Shown: in pieces, positions 27,254 through 36,731 of the stretch | How the letters are laid out: every line of letters starts with the position of its first letter | Position numbering within the stretch: the stretch's first letter is position 1 | Source: Flavobacteriales bacterium | GTDB taxonomy: Bacteria; Bacteroidota; Bacteroidia; Flavobacteriales_D; Sanyastnellaceae | Assembly: GCA_002862785.1 (NCBI GenBank) | Contig: PKDZ01000050.1 | Span: 1-61,241 of the forward strand | DNA length: 61,241 nucleotides | Reading direction: 5' to 3' | The notes under the pieces: generated by a model | The model's input: the letters and a program-made list of their open reading frames with translations, nothing else | Database searches by the model: none | Told to the model about the DNA's origin: nothing | Position numbers and translations under genes: made by a program

Positions 27254-27836
27254 GGGCTTGGAAGAGCTGGGCAGCGTTGGCGGAAAACAGCTTCACCGCG
27301 ATGGCGAGAAGGATGATCCCGAACACCTTCTGCAGGACGGCGATGCCCCCTTCCCCCAGGGCGCGCTCGATCCGACCGGTCAGGCGCAGGACGAGGTAGA
27401 CCAACGCCATGTTGATGAGGATCGCAATGGCGATGTTGACGGCAGCAAACTCCGCCCGGAGGGAAATGATGGAGGTCATGCTGCCCGCTCCCGCAATCAA
27501 CGGAAAGGCGACCGGCACGATGGTCGCGGTCTTCATCGATTCCGCGTTCTGTTTGAAGAGGGTAATGCCCAGGATCATCTCCAGCGCCATGAAGAACATG
27601 ACAATGGAGCCTGCCACCGCAAAGGAATTGACGTCGATGCCCAAGAAGTTGATCACCCCCTCCCCGAGGAAGAGAAAAGCGAGCATGATGCCCAACGCCA
27701 CGACGCTCGCCTTTTCCGCGTGAATGTCCCCCGTCTTCTTCTTGATGTCGAGCAGGAAGGGAATGGAGCCCACGATGTCGATCACGGCGAACATCACCAT
27801 GGTCGATTTGAGGAGTTCAGTCCAGTTCAGTTGCAT
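27246..27836 (-). CDS. MarC-family integral membrane protein
   Basis: 196 residues with about six hydrophobic helices. The family motif region is FAVIDIVGSIPFLLDI at the N-terminus, with VPVAFPLIAGAGSMTSIISL in the middle. The MarC/UPF0056 family has no firm function despite an early link to multiple antibiotic resistance. It lies 9 nt after purN and overlaps rnhA by 8 nt. Confidence 0.9.
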   Translation of the reverse strand: MQLNWTELLKSTMVMFAVIDIVGSIPFLLDIKKKTGDIHAEKASVVALGIMLAFLFLGEGVINFLGIDVNSFAVAGSIVMFFMALEMILGITLFKQNAESMKTATIVPVAFPLIAGAGSMTSIISLRAEFAAVNIAIAILINMALVYLVLRLTGRIERALGEGGIAVLQKVFGIILLAIAVKLFSANAAQLFQAHA

Positions 27837-27845
27837 GTCGGAGAA

Positions 27846-28463
27846 TCAACCCGCAGCCGGGTCCGACAAGGATAGCGATTCCCGGATGGCGCGCAAGGTC
27901 TGCGGCGCGTAGTGTTCCGACTCCAACCGTTGGATTCGCTCCGCGACAGCCCCGGCATCATCCGCGGGGTCCAACGCCACAACGGCCTGGAAGAAGGGGG
28001 CTCCAGTGTCGTACTCCGCATCCACCCAATGCAGTGTGATGCCGGTCTCCTGGACGGTGCCGGCCGCCAGGGCCTCCGCCACCGCACGGTGCACGTGGTG
28101 GCCGTACATCCCCTGGCCGCCAAAGGCCGGAAGCAGGGAGGGGTGGAGATTGAGCATCCGGCCCGGAAACGCCAACACCAATGACTCCGGAATCTTCATC
28201 AGGAAGCCGGCCAAGGCCACGAAGTTGACCTCCAGGGAACGCAATCGGGCTTCCACCTCGCCGCTCAGAAGAGCGCTGCGGTCGAACACCCAAGTGGACA
28301 CGCCACATGCGTCAGCGCGATGGAGGACCCCCGCATCCGGCCGGTTGCACCCAACGAGCACAACTTCGACATCCGGCGCACCAGAGGCAGCGCGCATGAG
28401 CCGCTCGGCGTTGGTGCCTGCTCCACTGGCCAGGATGGCCACCCTCGCCCCCGTCGTCGCCAT
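27846..28463 (-). CDS. purN: Phosphoribosylglycinamide formyltransferase
   Basis: Third step of purine synthesis: formyl transfer from 10-formyltetrahydrofolate to GAR. 205 residues. N-terminal ILASGAGTNAERLM binds the phosphate. Catalytic Asn and His lie in MLNLHPSLLPAFGG and the catalytic Asp in DAEYDTGAPFFQ. The start overlaps the last base of the DUF2723 stop codon, so it is coupled to that gene. Confidence 0.95.
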   Translation of the reverse strand: MATTGARVAILASGAGTNAERLMRAASGAPDVEVVLVGCNRPDAGVLHRADACGVSTWVFDRSALLSGEVEARLRSLEVNFVALAGFLMKIPESLVLAFPGRMLNLHPSLLPAFGGQGMYGHHVHRAVAEALAAGTVQETGITLHWVDAEYDTGAPFFQAVVALDPADDAGAVAERIQRLESEHYAPQTLRAIRESLSLSDPAAG

Positions 28464-31400
28464 CAGCGTCCGGCGTCTGGATCGAAGGTGGGCGGATCGG
28501 AATACTCCCCGCGCTGGCGGGCTGAATTGTCCGCACGCAACTGCTGCATCCGCTCTCCCATGGCCGCCACATCGGCGTCCTCGGGCAGGGCGTCCTGCAG
28601 GGCACCGGCCACGCGCTGGCTCACCGCCATCGCCACCTGGATGCTCTGCTCGGAAGAGACGTAGAAGTCATCCTCGAGCGACAGGAAGTAGGTCACGTCC
28701 TCCGTCAAGTCCGTGAAGAGCTCGGTGCCCACCTGCTTGGCGAGCTGACCCGCCTTGGTCCGCTCCGCTTCCGGCAGGGAAGAGTCCAAGGACATCTCGG
28801 AAAGCAGCTCCACCACCGGCAACATGACCCGCGAATACGGCACATTGTGCGAGGGCGTGGTCCGCAGGAGGAGGTCCAGCACCTCAAGGCCACGCTCCGG
28901 CGCTCCGGCCTTGGTGAAGCCCTCGGCCAGATTGGTCATCTGCAGGCGGATGTTGGTCGCCATCCGGCGGTTGTTTTCGTCCATGTAGATCTCCCGCTCG
29001 GCGTCCATGCCGCCCCATTGGAATTTCTCCATAACGTTCTCGTACATGATGTCCCGGGCGATGCCAACGGGCTGGCCGCCGCGCGAACCGTACTTGACCG
29101 GCACGAGGCGCCAGGCGAGGCCCTCCAGACGGAAGTAGTCCTGCAGGCCGACATAGCTGTCCGGGCCGATGGTCACTGCGAAGTAGACCGGGCGCTCCCA
29201 ATTGTTGTTGCGCAGGATCTCCATCACCATGAACTGGTTCTTGAGCACGTACTGGCGCGGGGTCCCATTGCCATCGGTGATGGTCCACTCCAGGGCGTCC
29301 ACCATGCGGTCCTTCTCCTCAGGCAGGACCAAGCCGGAGCTCACGGCATAGGCGCTGTCCACCGGCACGCTGAAGCTGTTGGACGGCAGGTGCGCATACT
29401 TGCGGCCACCCCCATAGTCCACCTGATCCGCATCATCGAGGGCCACCTGCATGGCCGCCTCGATGTCCACATACGGGTTGTTCGGGTCCTGGGGCGGGTC
29501 CATCAGCACGATGTCCCGGGTGCCCTGCCGGTACTGCTCCTCCCCCATCCGGATCGGCACGGGTGCGCTGTCATAGGCGCGGCGCTTCATCTGCTCGACG
29601 TACCAGTCGGTGTTGAGCAAGCTCAGGTTGACGATGCGCACATCGGTGCGGTATCCCTCGACCTCCTGGACGTACCAGAGGGGGAAGGTGTCGTTGTCCC
29701 CGTTGGTGAACAGGATGGCGTTGGGCGCCAAACTGTCGAGGTAATTCTTGGCCATGTCCACGCCCGTGCTGCGGCGGGCCCGGCTGTGGTCGTCCCATCC
29801 CTCAGCCCCCATCTGGAGCGGCACCAGCAGAAGCAGGCCCGAGAAGACGGCGGCATTGAGCCCTTCGTTGCCGGAGCGGCCCACCACATGGGCGAGCCCT
29901 ATCAAGAGAGCGGACAGGACAGCGAGGTACATCAAGGCGTAACTCAGGGTGTGGTCCCCACCCGTGGCGGCCTCCACTCCGAACAGGAGGGCGGCGAGCG
30001 CCAGCGGTGCGCCGGCAGCCAAGCCGAGGTCCCGGCCTTTGAGGTGACCTGCCATGTCGAACAGCGCATAGACCCCGAGTCCGATCCAGATGGCGAAGGC
30101 ATAGAAAGAGCCCACGTAGGCGTAGTCCCGCTCACGCGGTTGGAAAGGATACTGGTTGAGGTACACCACAATGGCGAAGCCGGTCAGCAGGAAGAGCAAC
30201 CCGGTGACGGTGAAATCCTTCCATCCACGGATGGCCTGAAACACCAGGCCCATGAGGCCCAACAAGAGCGGGAACAGATAGAAACGGTTGTGCGCCTTGT
30301 CCTCCTCCCGGGCCGTGGGCACGTTGTCCCGGCTGCCGAGGCGCTCGGCATCGATGAAGTCCACGCCGGACAGCCAGTTGCCGTCCATGAAATCCCCGTG
30401 GCCTTGCGTGTCGTTCTGGCGGCCGGAGAAGTTCCACATGAAGTAACGCAGGTACATCCAGCCCACCTGGTAGCGGGTGAAGAATCGCAGGTTCTCCGCC
30501 TGAGAGGGCACGAGCAACTCATGATACCGGTCGGCCTGTCCTTGAAGGCGCTGGACCTCACGGATGTCCTCCGCCGAACGGGTCCGGTTGGCCCGCTGGG
30601 TCGTGGCCCGGATCTGCTGTTCGAGGCCGTTGAGCGACCGCTGGATGGTCTGGGCGTACGTCCGGCCCCGGTCGAGGCCCTTGGAGAGGTCCTCCACCAT
30701 CAGCTGGGCCAGCGTGCGCCGCACTTCGGAACTGCTGAGATCCGCCAGGCGCGCCTGATTGCCACGGCCCACGATGATTTCCTTGCCAGAGCGCACTTCA
30801 TAGCCCGCGCCGAACCGCTGTCCGAACGAACGGTAGAGGTTGTTGAGCGTGCGATTCAATTCATCCTTGCCCATGCTGCCCCCGAGGATGCGGGACGCCA
30901 GATGGAGTTCGAAGGCCTGTGCATCGCGGGGCTCGCCATCGAGAGGGCTCGTAAAGGCAACGTCCTCATTCCAGCCCTTGTAGTTCGACCACTTCTTGTA
31001 CTCGCGGATGTGGTTCGATTGGCTCGAATACATGCGCGGGAAGACCATGGTGAACCGGCTGTCGTACTGGGGCAGTCCATTCTTCTTCTCTCCGCTGTCG
31101 ACGTACTCCTGCTGGATCGTGAAGCTGCCCTCGTTCTCCTCGATGTACTTCTCGGCCGCGAAACGCTCCCGGAACGTGGCCACCCGACTGTCCATCGTCC
31201 CACGCTTCTTGTAGACGCTGTGACTCGGAAAATAAGTGGGCGTGCCGTCCTCGTAAGGATCCTCCATGTCGTTGGGGGAGTTCCAGTACTGGCCGGTGGC
31301 CAAGGGACGGTCTCCGTACTGCTCACGGTTCAGATAGGCGAGCAGGGCAAAGAGGTTCTCCGGGTTGTTCTCGTCCATCGGCGGGTTGGCCGCGGACCGC

Positions 31401-32335
31401 ACCACGATGAGGGCGAAGGTGCTGTAGCCAACGAGGATCATCGCGACCGACAGGGCGGAGACGTTGAGTTGCCACCACCCCTTCTTCCGGCTGTACCACA
31501 GGGCCCCGACGAGGAGGCCGGTGACGAGCAGCACGTACGCCACGACGCCCGTATTGAAGGGCAGGCCGAAGCTGTTGACGAACGCCAACTCAAAACGCGC
31601 CGCCAGCTTCACGAAGCCCTGGATCAGACCATACTGAACGAACAGCAACAGGGCCAGCGACAGGGCCAGTGCCCCGATGAAGGTGGGCCACTTGAACTCG
31701 TTGCGCTTGAAGTAGTACACCGCCACGATGGCCGGGATGGCGAGAAGGTTGAGCAAGTGGACGCCGATCGACAGGCCCATCAGGTACGCGATGAGCACGA
31801 TCCACCGCAAGTTGCCCGGCTCTTCAGCGCGGGACTCCCATTTGAGGATGGCCCAGAAAACGAGCGCTGTGAACAGGGAGCTCAGAGCATACACCTCGCC
31901 TTCGACGGCACTGAACCAAAAACTGTCGCTGAACGTGTAGGCCAAGGCCCCCACAGCACCACTGCCGAGGATGGCCAAACGCTGGGCGGACGTCGGCTCG
32001 GTCTGGCCCTCCGTCCAGCGTGTCATGCTGAGCTTCTGCGCCAAGTGGGTGATGCTCCAGAACAGGAAGAGGATGGTGAACGAGCTCGCCATCGCACTCA
32101 TCACGTTGACCGCCGTCGCAGCGTACACCGCCGGAACAAACATCGAAAAGAGGCGCGCGATCAGCATGAACATCGGAGCGCCGGGAGGGTGTCCGACCTC
32201 CAGCTTGTAAGCCGAAGCGATGAACTCCCCGCAATCCCAAAAGCTGGCGGTCGGTTCGATGGTCAGGAGATAGACGATGGTGGCCACCAGCCACACCGCC
32301 CATCCGGCATAGTCGTTGAATCGCTTGTAGTTCAT
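28463..32335 (-). CDS. DUF2723 membrane protein (TMEM260/GT117-like), probable glycosyltransferase
   Basis: 1290 residues. The N-terminus has the DUF2723 pattern (TIEPTASFWDCGEFIASAYKLEVGHPPGAPMFMLI) with the acidic and His/Pro residues expected of GT-C type transferases. About 12-14 membrane helices span to about residue 890; the remainder is soluble and periplasmic with YPFQPRERDYAYVGSFYAFAI and LFTNGDNDTFPLWYVQEVEGY. Human TMEM260, of the same family, is a protein O-mannosyltransferase, so glycosylation of exported proteins is a reasonable inference. It is coupled to purN. The promoter is probably the box at 32403-32410. Confidence 0.88.
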   Translation of the reverse strand: MNYKRFNDYAGWAVWLVATIVYLLTIEPTASFWDCGEFIASAYKLEVGHPPGAPMFMLIARLFSMFVPAVYAATAVNVMSAMASSFTILFLFWSITHLAQKLSMTRWTEGQTEPTSAQRLAILGSGAVGALAYTFSDSFWFSAVEGEVYALSSLFTALVFWAILKWESRAEEPGNLRWIVLIAYLMGLSIGVHLLNLLAIPAIVAVYYFKRNEFKWPTFIGALALSLALLLFVQYGLIQGFVKLAARFELAFVNSFGLPFNTGVVAYVLLVTGLLVGALWYSRKKGWWQLNVSALSVAMILVGYSTFALIVVRSAANPPMDENNPENLFALLAYLNREQYGDRPLATGQYWNSPNDMEDPYEDGTPTYFPSHSVYKKRGTMDSRVATFRERFAAEKYIEENEGSFTIQQEYVDSGEKKNGLPQYDSRFTMVFPRMYSSQSNHIREYKKWSNYKGWNEDVAFTSPLDGEPRDAQAFELHLASRILGGSMGKDELNRTLNNLYRSFGQRFGAGYEVRSGKEIIVGRGNQARLADLSSSEVRRTLAQLMVEDLSKGLDRGRTYAQTIQRSLNGLEQQIRATTQRANRTRSAEDIREVQRLQGQADRYHELLVPSQAENLRFFTRYQVGWMYLRYFMWNFSGRQNDTQGHGDFMDGNWLSGVDFIDAERLGSRDNVPTAREEDKAHNRFYLFPLLLGLMGLVFQAIRGWKDFTVTGLLFLLTGFAIVVYLNQYPFQPRERDYAYVGSFYAFAIWIGLGVYALFDMAGHLKGRDLGLAAGAPLALAALLFGVEAATGGDHTLSYALMYLAVLSALLIGLAHVVGRSGNEGLNAAVFSGLLLLVPLQMGAEGWDDHSRARRSTGVDMAKNYLDSLAPNAILFTNGDNDTFPLWYVQEVEGYRTDVRIVNLSLLNTDWYVEQMKRRAYDSAPVPIRMGEEQYRQGTRDIVLMDPPQDPNNPYVDIEAAMQVALDDADQVDYGGGRKYAHLPSNSFSVPVDSAYAVSSGLVLPEEKDRMVDALEWTITDGNGTPRQYVLKNQFMVMEILRNNNWERPVYFAVTIGPDSYVGLQDYFRLEGLAWRLVPVKYGSRGGQPVGIARDIMYENVMEKFQWGGMDAEREIYMDENNRRMATNIRLQMTNLAEGFTKAGAPERGLEVLDLLLRTTPSHNVPYSRVMLPVVELLSEMSLDSSLPEAERTKAGQLAKQVGTELFTDLTEDVTYFLSLEDDFYVSSEQSIQVAMAVSQRVAGALQDALPEDADVAAMGERMQQLRADNSARQRGEYSDPPTFDPDAGR

Positions 32336-32402
32336 GCGGACGCAGGGTCTCCCGGCGGGGCAGGAGCCCGATCAGCCGGACCCCGGACATGCCGGATTCC
32401 CG

Positions 32403-32410
32403 CGAAAATA
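32403..32410 (-). promoter_or_regulatory. -7 box upstream of the DUF2723 gene
   Basis: Reads TATTTTCG on the minus strand (TAnnTTcG). It is 67 nt from the ATG at 32335, leaving a conventional leader. It is embedded between the stop of the T9SS repeat protein (32419) and the DUF2723 start. Confidence 0.35.
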
Positions 32411-32418
32411 GGCCGTCC

Positions 32419-35190
32419 TCAGCGGGCGACCATCACCCGGCCCACTTGACGGGCGGCACTCCCCTCAACCTCGAGCAGGTAGCTGCCCGTGGCGAGCGAA
32501 CCGAGGTCCACTTCCCACCGGCGGACCGGCGAGATTCCTTGGCTGACCATCCGGCCGGTCGCATCGCGCAAGCGCCAGGTCAATCCCCCGGCCGGCGCGG
32601 CCTCCGGCCATGTCACAAACAGCCTCGATTCCACAGGATTCGGGTGAAGCAGAAGGCCACCAACCGGCGATCCGGTCTCCAACACCCTGCTGCCACAATC
32701 GGTCATCACCCCGAATTCCAGCTCGACCAAGCCCTCCAGGACGGACAGATCCACCTCGATTTCATCCTCGTCGCCCACTTCGAGCGACAGGGTCATCCCG
32801 GGCAATCCCTCCAGACCGGGCACCCCCTGCATGTCGAAAGACATGCCGTAGCACCCCGGCGGCAAGCAGAGCACCAGCGTGCCCGGCTCCTCCTCCTCCG
32901 GATCCAGGGTCAACTCCCCTTCGAGGTCAAACAGGTCTCCGTACAACGTCCAGATCATGTCCAACCCGAACAGCAATTCGGCCAGCGTCTCCCCCTCGAG
33001 CGTCACCTCGACCTCCTCGCAGGAAAAGGCGCCCCCGTTTTCAAGGTCGACGCATTCGGTCAGGACCTCGTCACAGTCCCAGAATGTGGCCGTCACACAC
33101 GCGGTCTCAATCTCGGCACCGGTCGCAAAGAAGTGGTTGATATCCTGTCCATTGAGGATGGAACCATCGGACAACGTCCAGATGAAATCGTCACCCTGGA
33201 CGGAGTCCGTCACGGCATTCAGGGTCCAACTGCCGTCGGCTTCTTGAGTGGCTTCGATGAACAGGTCACATTCGAATTCCGCCGGCTCCCAAGGTTCCAG
33301 CTCCACGCAGGCCTCCACCCCTTCTGGACATTCCGGAGTCTCGTAGCTGGCACAGACCGTTCCCCCCACATCCACGAGGTCCGCCACTTCCCCCGTGGCG
33401 ATCAGGTCTCCGTTCTCATTGAACCATTCAACCACGGCGCCCTCCGGCGCCCCATCGGCGATGAGCAGTGCCCAACCCGCTTCCGGGTCAGTCCAATCCA
33501 CCACGATGTCCAATTCGCACGTCACACCCGGACAGTCTTCCACGATCACCTCGATGCACCACGTGGACCCCTCCGGACAGGCTGGACTCGTGACCGTAGC
33601 ACACGCCTCATACGTTCCGCTCTCGGCGTATTGGTGCTCTGACCACAGAAAGTATCCGGTGTCAGAAGCGCCATCCCCATAGTCCCAGAAAATGCTGTAG
33701 CCATCCGGTTGCATCATCTCCAACAGGAACCATCCCGAGCAATCCCCGGTGCTGTCCGGCATCCACATGAGGTCAGCATCCTCCTCTTCCAGGCAGGCGC
33801 AATCCCCCACATCGACCCAAGTGCAGAGGACAGTCGTGTCCGGGCAAGAAGGGCTCACGTAAGTCGCACAGGCCTCATACCACCCATTCTCCTCGAAGGT
33901 GTGCCACGTGAAATGGCCTTCGGCGGTGGTGCTGTCGCTGAATTCCCAGAACACCTGCTCTCCTTCCGTGTAGTCGCAGATGCTGAAGATGAATTCGCAC
34001 TCGGCACCGCCGACCCAGATCTCATCGGGACACCCCGATTCGTAGTCCTCGGACCCCGTGCAGGCCACAACGCCGTCGGGACAGTCCTCGCTCACATACT
34101 GCACGCAGACCTGCCAGGGTTCGTTTCCAATGCCATAGGGCAAGGTCATGGCCCATCCGCCCTCCTGGAACACCTCCCCGTTCAAGGAGTAGATGAGCTC
34201 CACATCCATCGGAAATCCAGTCGGCGTCACGATGATGACGCTGTCATTGTCGAGACTGTCGACCAGCAGCTCCAGGGAGCAATCCGGCTCGCTGCATCCG
34301 TCCACCTCGACCGTCGTTTCGAGCGTGACGCCCTCTGGACAGACGTCCGAAGAAAAGCTCACCGTGACCGGATACTGCCCATCCCCGCCAAAGACATACT
34401 CGGCGTAATGGCCTCCCGAGACGACATCGTCTCCGAAGGTCCACGTCGCCGTCTCCCCGGCCTGGAAGTTGGACACCTCGAAACCCCATTCGCACCCGCC
34501 GTATTCCACCGCTTCAATGGCCTCGGGACAATCGATCAGGGCAATCTCATCACAATCGCCATACAGCGGCAACTCCATGATCTGGGCCAGCGTGCCCACG
34601 CCACCAGGCAAGACTTGCATGTACAGGACGCCATCCAAGTCTCCGTCGGTGGTCAGCTGGGCGAGCAGCACCCGACCGTCCTCATCCGGCAGGCCATTGC
34701 TGTTGGACGGGACGACGAACCACGCACTCCCGATTTGGTCGTCGATGACAAAGCTTTGGCCGTTCTCGAATTCGGTGGCAAACGGGCTCCCATTGCTCAT
34801 CACCACCTGCGGGCAGTCCTGCACGAGGGTGGGGTCCGGCGGACCGTCAATCCCGATGGTCAACCAGCTGTCGTACTCGAGTTCCGGAAAAAGGTCGAAG
34901 AGGAGGGGGTTGTTCGCGCAGGGGAACTGGCCTCCGTTCTCATTCTGATACCACTCCGTGCTGGTGAGCAGCGCCGTAGGGTGCTCGATGTCCCCGAAGA
35001 CGGTGGTCACCACGTCCGCCGGACCGGGCAGGGTAGCATAGAGGCGGTAGGTCGTCAGCCCGGCGAGCGGGCCTTCGGTGTGAATCACCGCCACCTCCAC
35101 ATCGAGGCAGACATCGCCGTCGACAAGGAGAGGCTGAGCCGTGGCACAGGCCGCCACGGCGAGGAAAAGGGTCAGAAAGAAGGTGCGCAT
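32419..35190 (-). CDS. Large acidic T9SS-exported protein with cysteine-bearing PKD-like repeats
   Basis: 923 residues from the ATG at 35190. A signal peptide (MRTFFLTLFLAVAACATAQ) opens the protein. The middle has five or six PKD/Ig-like repeats of roughly 100 residues; each shows a W/F-x-F/Y-x-D-G core, an H-x-F turn, a GxYxACATY strand and a paired-Cys CPxGxxxC loop. The protein is very rich in Asp and Glu and almost free of Lys. It ends with a type-A T9SS tail: LLLHPNPVESRLFV, then LRDATGRMVSQG and TGSYLLEVEG. Likely a surface or released adhesin or matrix protein; the ligand is unknown. The frame is open to 35460 but that part overlaps the dioxygenase gene. Confidence 0.85.
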   Translation of the reverse strand: MRTFFLTLFLAVAACATAQPLLVDGDVCLDVEVAVIHTEGPLAGLTTYRLYATLPGPADVVTTVFGDIEHPTALLTSTEWYQNENGGQFPCANNPLLFDLFPELEYDSWLTIGIDGPPDPTLVQDCPQVVMSNGSPFATEFENGQSFVIDDQIGSAWFVVPSNSNGLPDEDGRVLLAQLTTDGDLDGVLYMQVLPGGVGTLAQIMELPLYGDCDEIALIDCPEAIEAVEYGGCEWGFEVSNFQAGETATWTFGDDVVSGGHYAEYVFGGDGQYPVTVSFSSDVCPEGVTLETTVEVDGCSEPDCSLELLVDSLDNDSVIIVTPTGFPMDVELIYSLNGEVFQEGGWAMTLPYGIGNEPWQVCVQYVSEDCPDGVVACTGSEDYESGCPDEIWVGGAECEFIFSICDYTEGEQVFWEFSDSTTAEGHFTWHTFEENGWYEACATYVSPSCPDTTVLCTWVDVGDCACLEEEDADLMWMPDSTGDCSGWFLLEMMQPDGYSIFWDYGDGASDTGYFLWSEHQYAESGTYEACATVTSPACPEGSTWCIEVIVEDCPGVTCELDIVVDWTDPEAGWALLIADGAPEGAVVEWFNENGDLIATGEVADLVDVGGTVCASYETPECPEGVEACVELEPWEPAEFECDLFIEATQEADGSWTLNAVTDSVQGDDFIWTLSDGSILNGQDINHFFATGAEIETACVTATFWDCDEVLTECVDLENGGAFSCEEVEVTLEGETLAELLFGLDMIWTLYGDLFDLEGELTLDPEEEEPGTLVLCLPPGCYGMSFDMQGVPGLEGLPGMTLSLEVGDEDEIEVDLSVLEGLVELEFGVMTDCGSRVLETGSPVGGLLLHPNPVESRLFVTWPEAAPAGGLTWRLRDATGRMVSQGISPVRRWEVDLGSLATGSYLLEVEGSAARQVGRVMVAR

Positions 35191-35242
35191 GATTCGCAGA
35201 GAAGCAAAGGAAAAACAGGGAAGACGCCGCAAGGGTTGCACC

Positions 35243-35782
35243 TCAGTCAGCGTCGACGAAACGGGGATCTGTGGGGAGAACGTCACCACAGGACCCGCAG
35301 GTCCGTTTGGATTCGTCGCCGTAGAATTCCCGGAATCGAGGCAGGAAGTCCTCCTCGATGTTCCGCAGCTCGAAGTAGGTCTCGTGCAGCTTCGCATTGC
35401 ACCCGTCGCAGAACCAGAGCAGGCCGTCCTGCATGCCGCTGCCTGCCCGCTTGCGCTCAATCACAAGACCGAGTGAACCCGCTTCCCGCATGGGGCTGTG
35501 CGGCACCTTGGCCGGATGGAGGTACATGTCGCCGGGGCCCAGCTTCATGTCGACGACCTGGCCATCCTCCTGGATGCGGACAGTGATGTTGCCCTCCAGC
35601 TGGTAGAAAAGCTCCTCGGTCTCGTTGTAGTGGTAGTCCTTACGCGCATTGGGGCCGGCCACAATCATCACGATGTAGTCGCCACTCTCGACGTAGAGGT
35701 TCTTGTTGCCGACCGGCGGCTTGAGCAGATCGCGGTGCTCCTCGATCCAGGCGGTGAGGTTGAAAGGCTTGGCAATGGACAT
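35243..35782 (-). CDS. nbaC: 3-hydroxyanthranilate 3,4-dioxygenase
   Basis: Opens the ring of 3-hydroxyanthranilate on the way to quinolinate/NAD or further breakdown. 179-residue cupin. Iron ligands are visible in DYHYNETEELFYQLEG (His, Glu) and HPAKVPHSP (His). A C-terminal rubredoxin-like site (CDGC and CGSC) is typical of bacterial enzymes. It lies 9 nt after the EamA transporter. A near -7 box (TAATTTG) overlaps that gene's stop codon and ends 5 nt before this ATG. kynU, which makes its substrate, is 13 kb away. Confidence 0.95.
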   Translation of the reverse strand: MSIAKPFNLTAWIEEHRDLLKPPVGNKNLYVESGDYIVMIVAGPNARKDYHYNETEELFYQLEGNITVRIQEDGQVVDMKLGPGDMYLHPAKVPHSPMREAGSLGLVIERKRAGSGMQDGLLWFCDGCNAKLHETYFELRNIEEDFLPRFREFYGDESKRTCGSCGDVLPTDPRFVDAD

Positions 35783-35791
35783 GGCCTCAAA

Positions 35792-36706
35792 TTAAGCCTC
35801 CGACTGAATTGCCTTGACCGGCTTCCCGACGAGATACACCCCGAAGAAGATGAGCGCCCCGAACGCGAGCAATGGCCAACCGGTGTCCACCATGTAGTCG
35901 GTGCCCCCGAAATGGGCCTGCGCCAAGCTGAGCAGCGTTGCCAGCAGGGGCTGCAGGTAGATGTAGACGCTCACCACCGTGGGCTGCAGGTGCTGCAGGG
36001 CGAAGATGTTGAGCAGGTACACGAGGAAGGTGGTCGCCAGGACGACGTAGGCCACCCCCGCCCACGCCCGAGCGTCAAACGCGGACCAGTCGATGGCCGC
36101 GGCCTGGTTCCACCCGATCGGCGTGGTGAAGAGCCAACCGAACAGGAAGACCCATGTCACCACCGTCAGGGGCCGGTACTTCGCCATGAGCGGCTTCACG
36201 GCCACCAGGTAAAACGCATAGCTCGTGGCATTGATGAGGATCATCAGGTCGCCCTGCCAGGAGGCGTGGATTTTCGTTCCAGATCCACTCCAGATGAGAA
36301 TGGCCGCCGCGCCGATGCCCCCCAGGATGACCCCGACGAGCCGGCGGCGGACGATGGGCTGACCCAACATCACGGCACTGGCCAACAGCACAAGGATGGG
36401 ATTCACCGTCATGATCAAGCTGGCGTTGACCGGGCTCGTGGCGTTCAGCCCATTGAAGAAGAGGAGCATGTTGATGCCGACTCCCGTCAAGCCGCAGAAG
36501 GCCATGCGCGGCAGGTCCTTCCGCTCCACCTTCTCCGGCCGGACCAGCAGCAACAGGCCGAACAGGACCAGCGCCCCAGTCACGCGGAGCACGATGAACC
36601 CGCTCGGACCGACCAAATCCGGCATCAGGCCTTTGGCCACGAGGTAATTGCCCCCGTAGGTCAGGGCCACGATGGCCAGGGCCAGGTGGGCAAGCAGGCG
36701 CTTCAT
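35792..36706 (-). CDS. EamA/DMT-family transporter
   Basis: 304 residues with ten predicted helices in two repeated EamA halves (LVGPSGFIVLRVTGALVLFGL early; YVVLATTFLVYLLNIFALQ and PTVVSVYIYLQPLLATLLSL late). Members export small molecules such as amino acids; the substrate is unknown. Sitting directly before the 3-hydroxyanthranilate dioxygenase gene, a link to aromatic metabolites is possible but only by position. It follows the ArsC-like gene by 25 nt. Confidence 0.88.
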   Translation of the reverse strand: MKRLLAHLALAIVALTYGGNYLVAKGLMPDLVGPSGFIVLRVTGALVLFGLLLLVRPEKVERKDLPRMAFCGLTGVGINMLLFFNGLNATSPVNASLIMTVNPILVLLASAVMLGQPIVRRRLVGVILGGIGAAAILIWSGSGTKIHASWQGDLMILINATSYAFYLVAVKPLMAKYRPLTVVTWVFLFGWLFTTPIGWNQAAAIDWSAFDARAWAGVAYVVLATTFLVYLLNIFALQHLQPTVVSVYIYLQPLLATLLSLAQAHFGGTDYMVDTGWPLLAFGALIFFGVYLVGKPVKAIQSEA

Positions 36707-36731
36707 GGACTTGGGGGCCTTGGATGCGACG

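Noticed and set aside
28847-32449. 1200-residue plus-strand frame
   Set aside because: Antisense shadow of the DUF2723 gene, whose membrane helices and motifs are clear.
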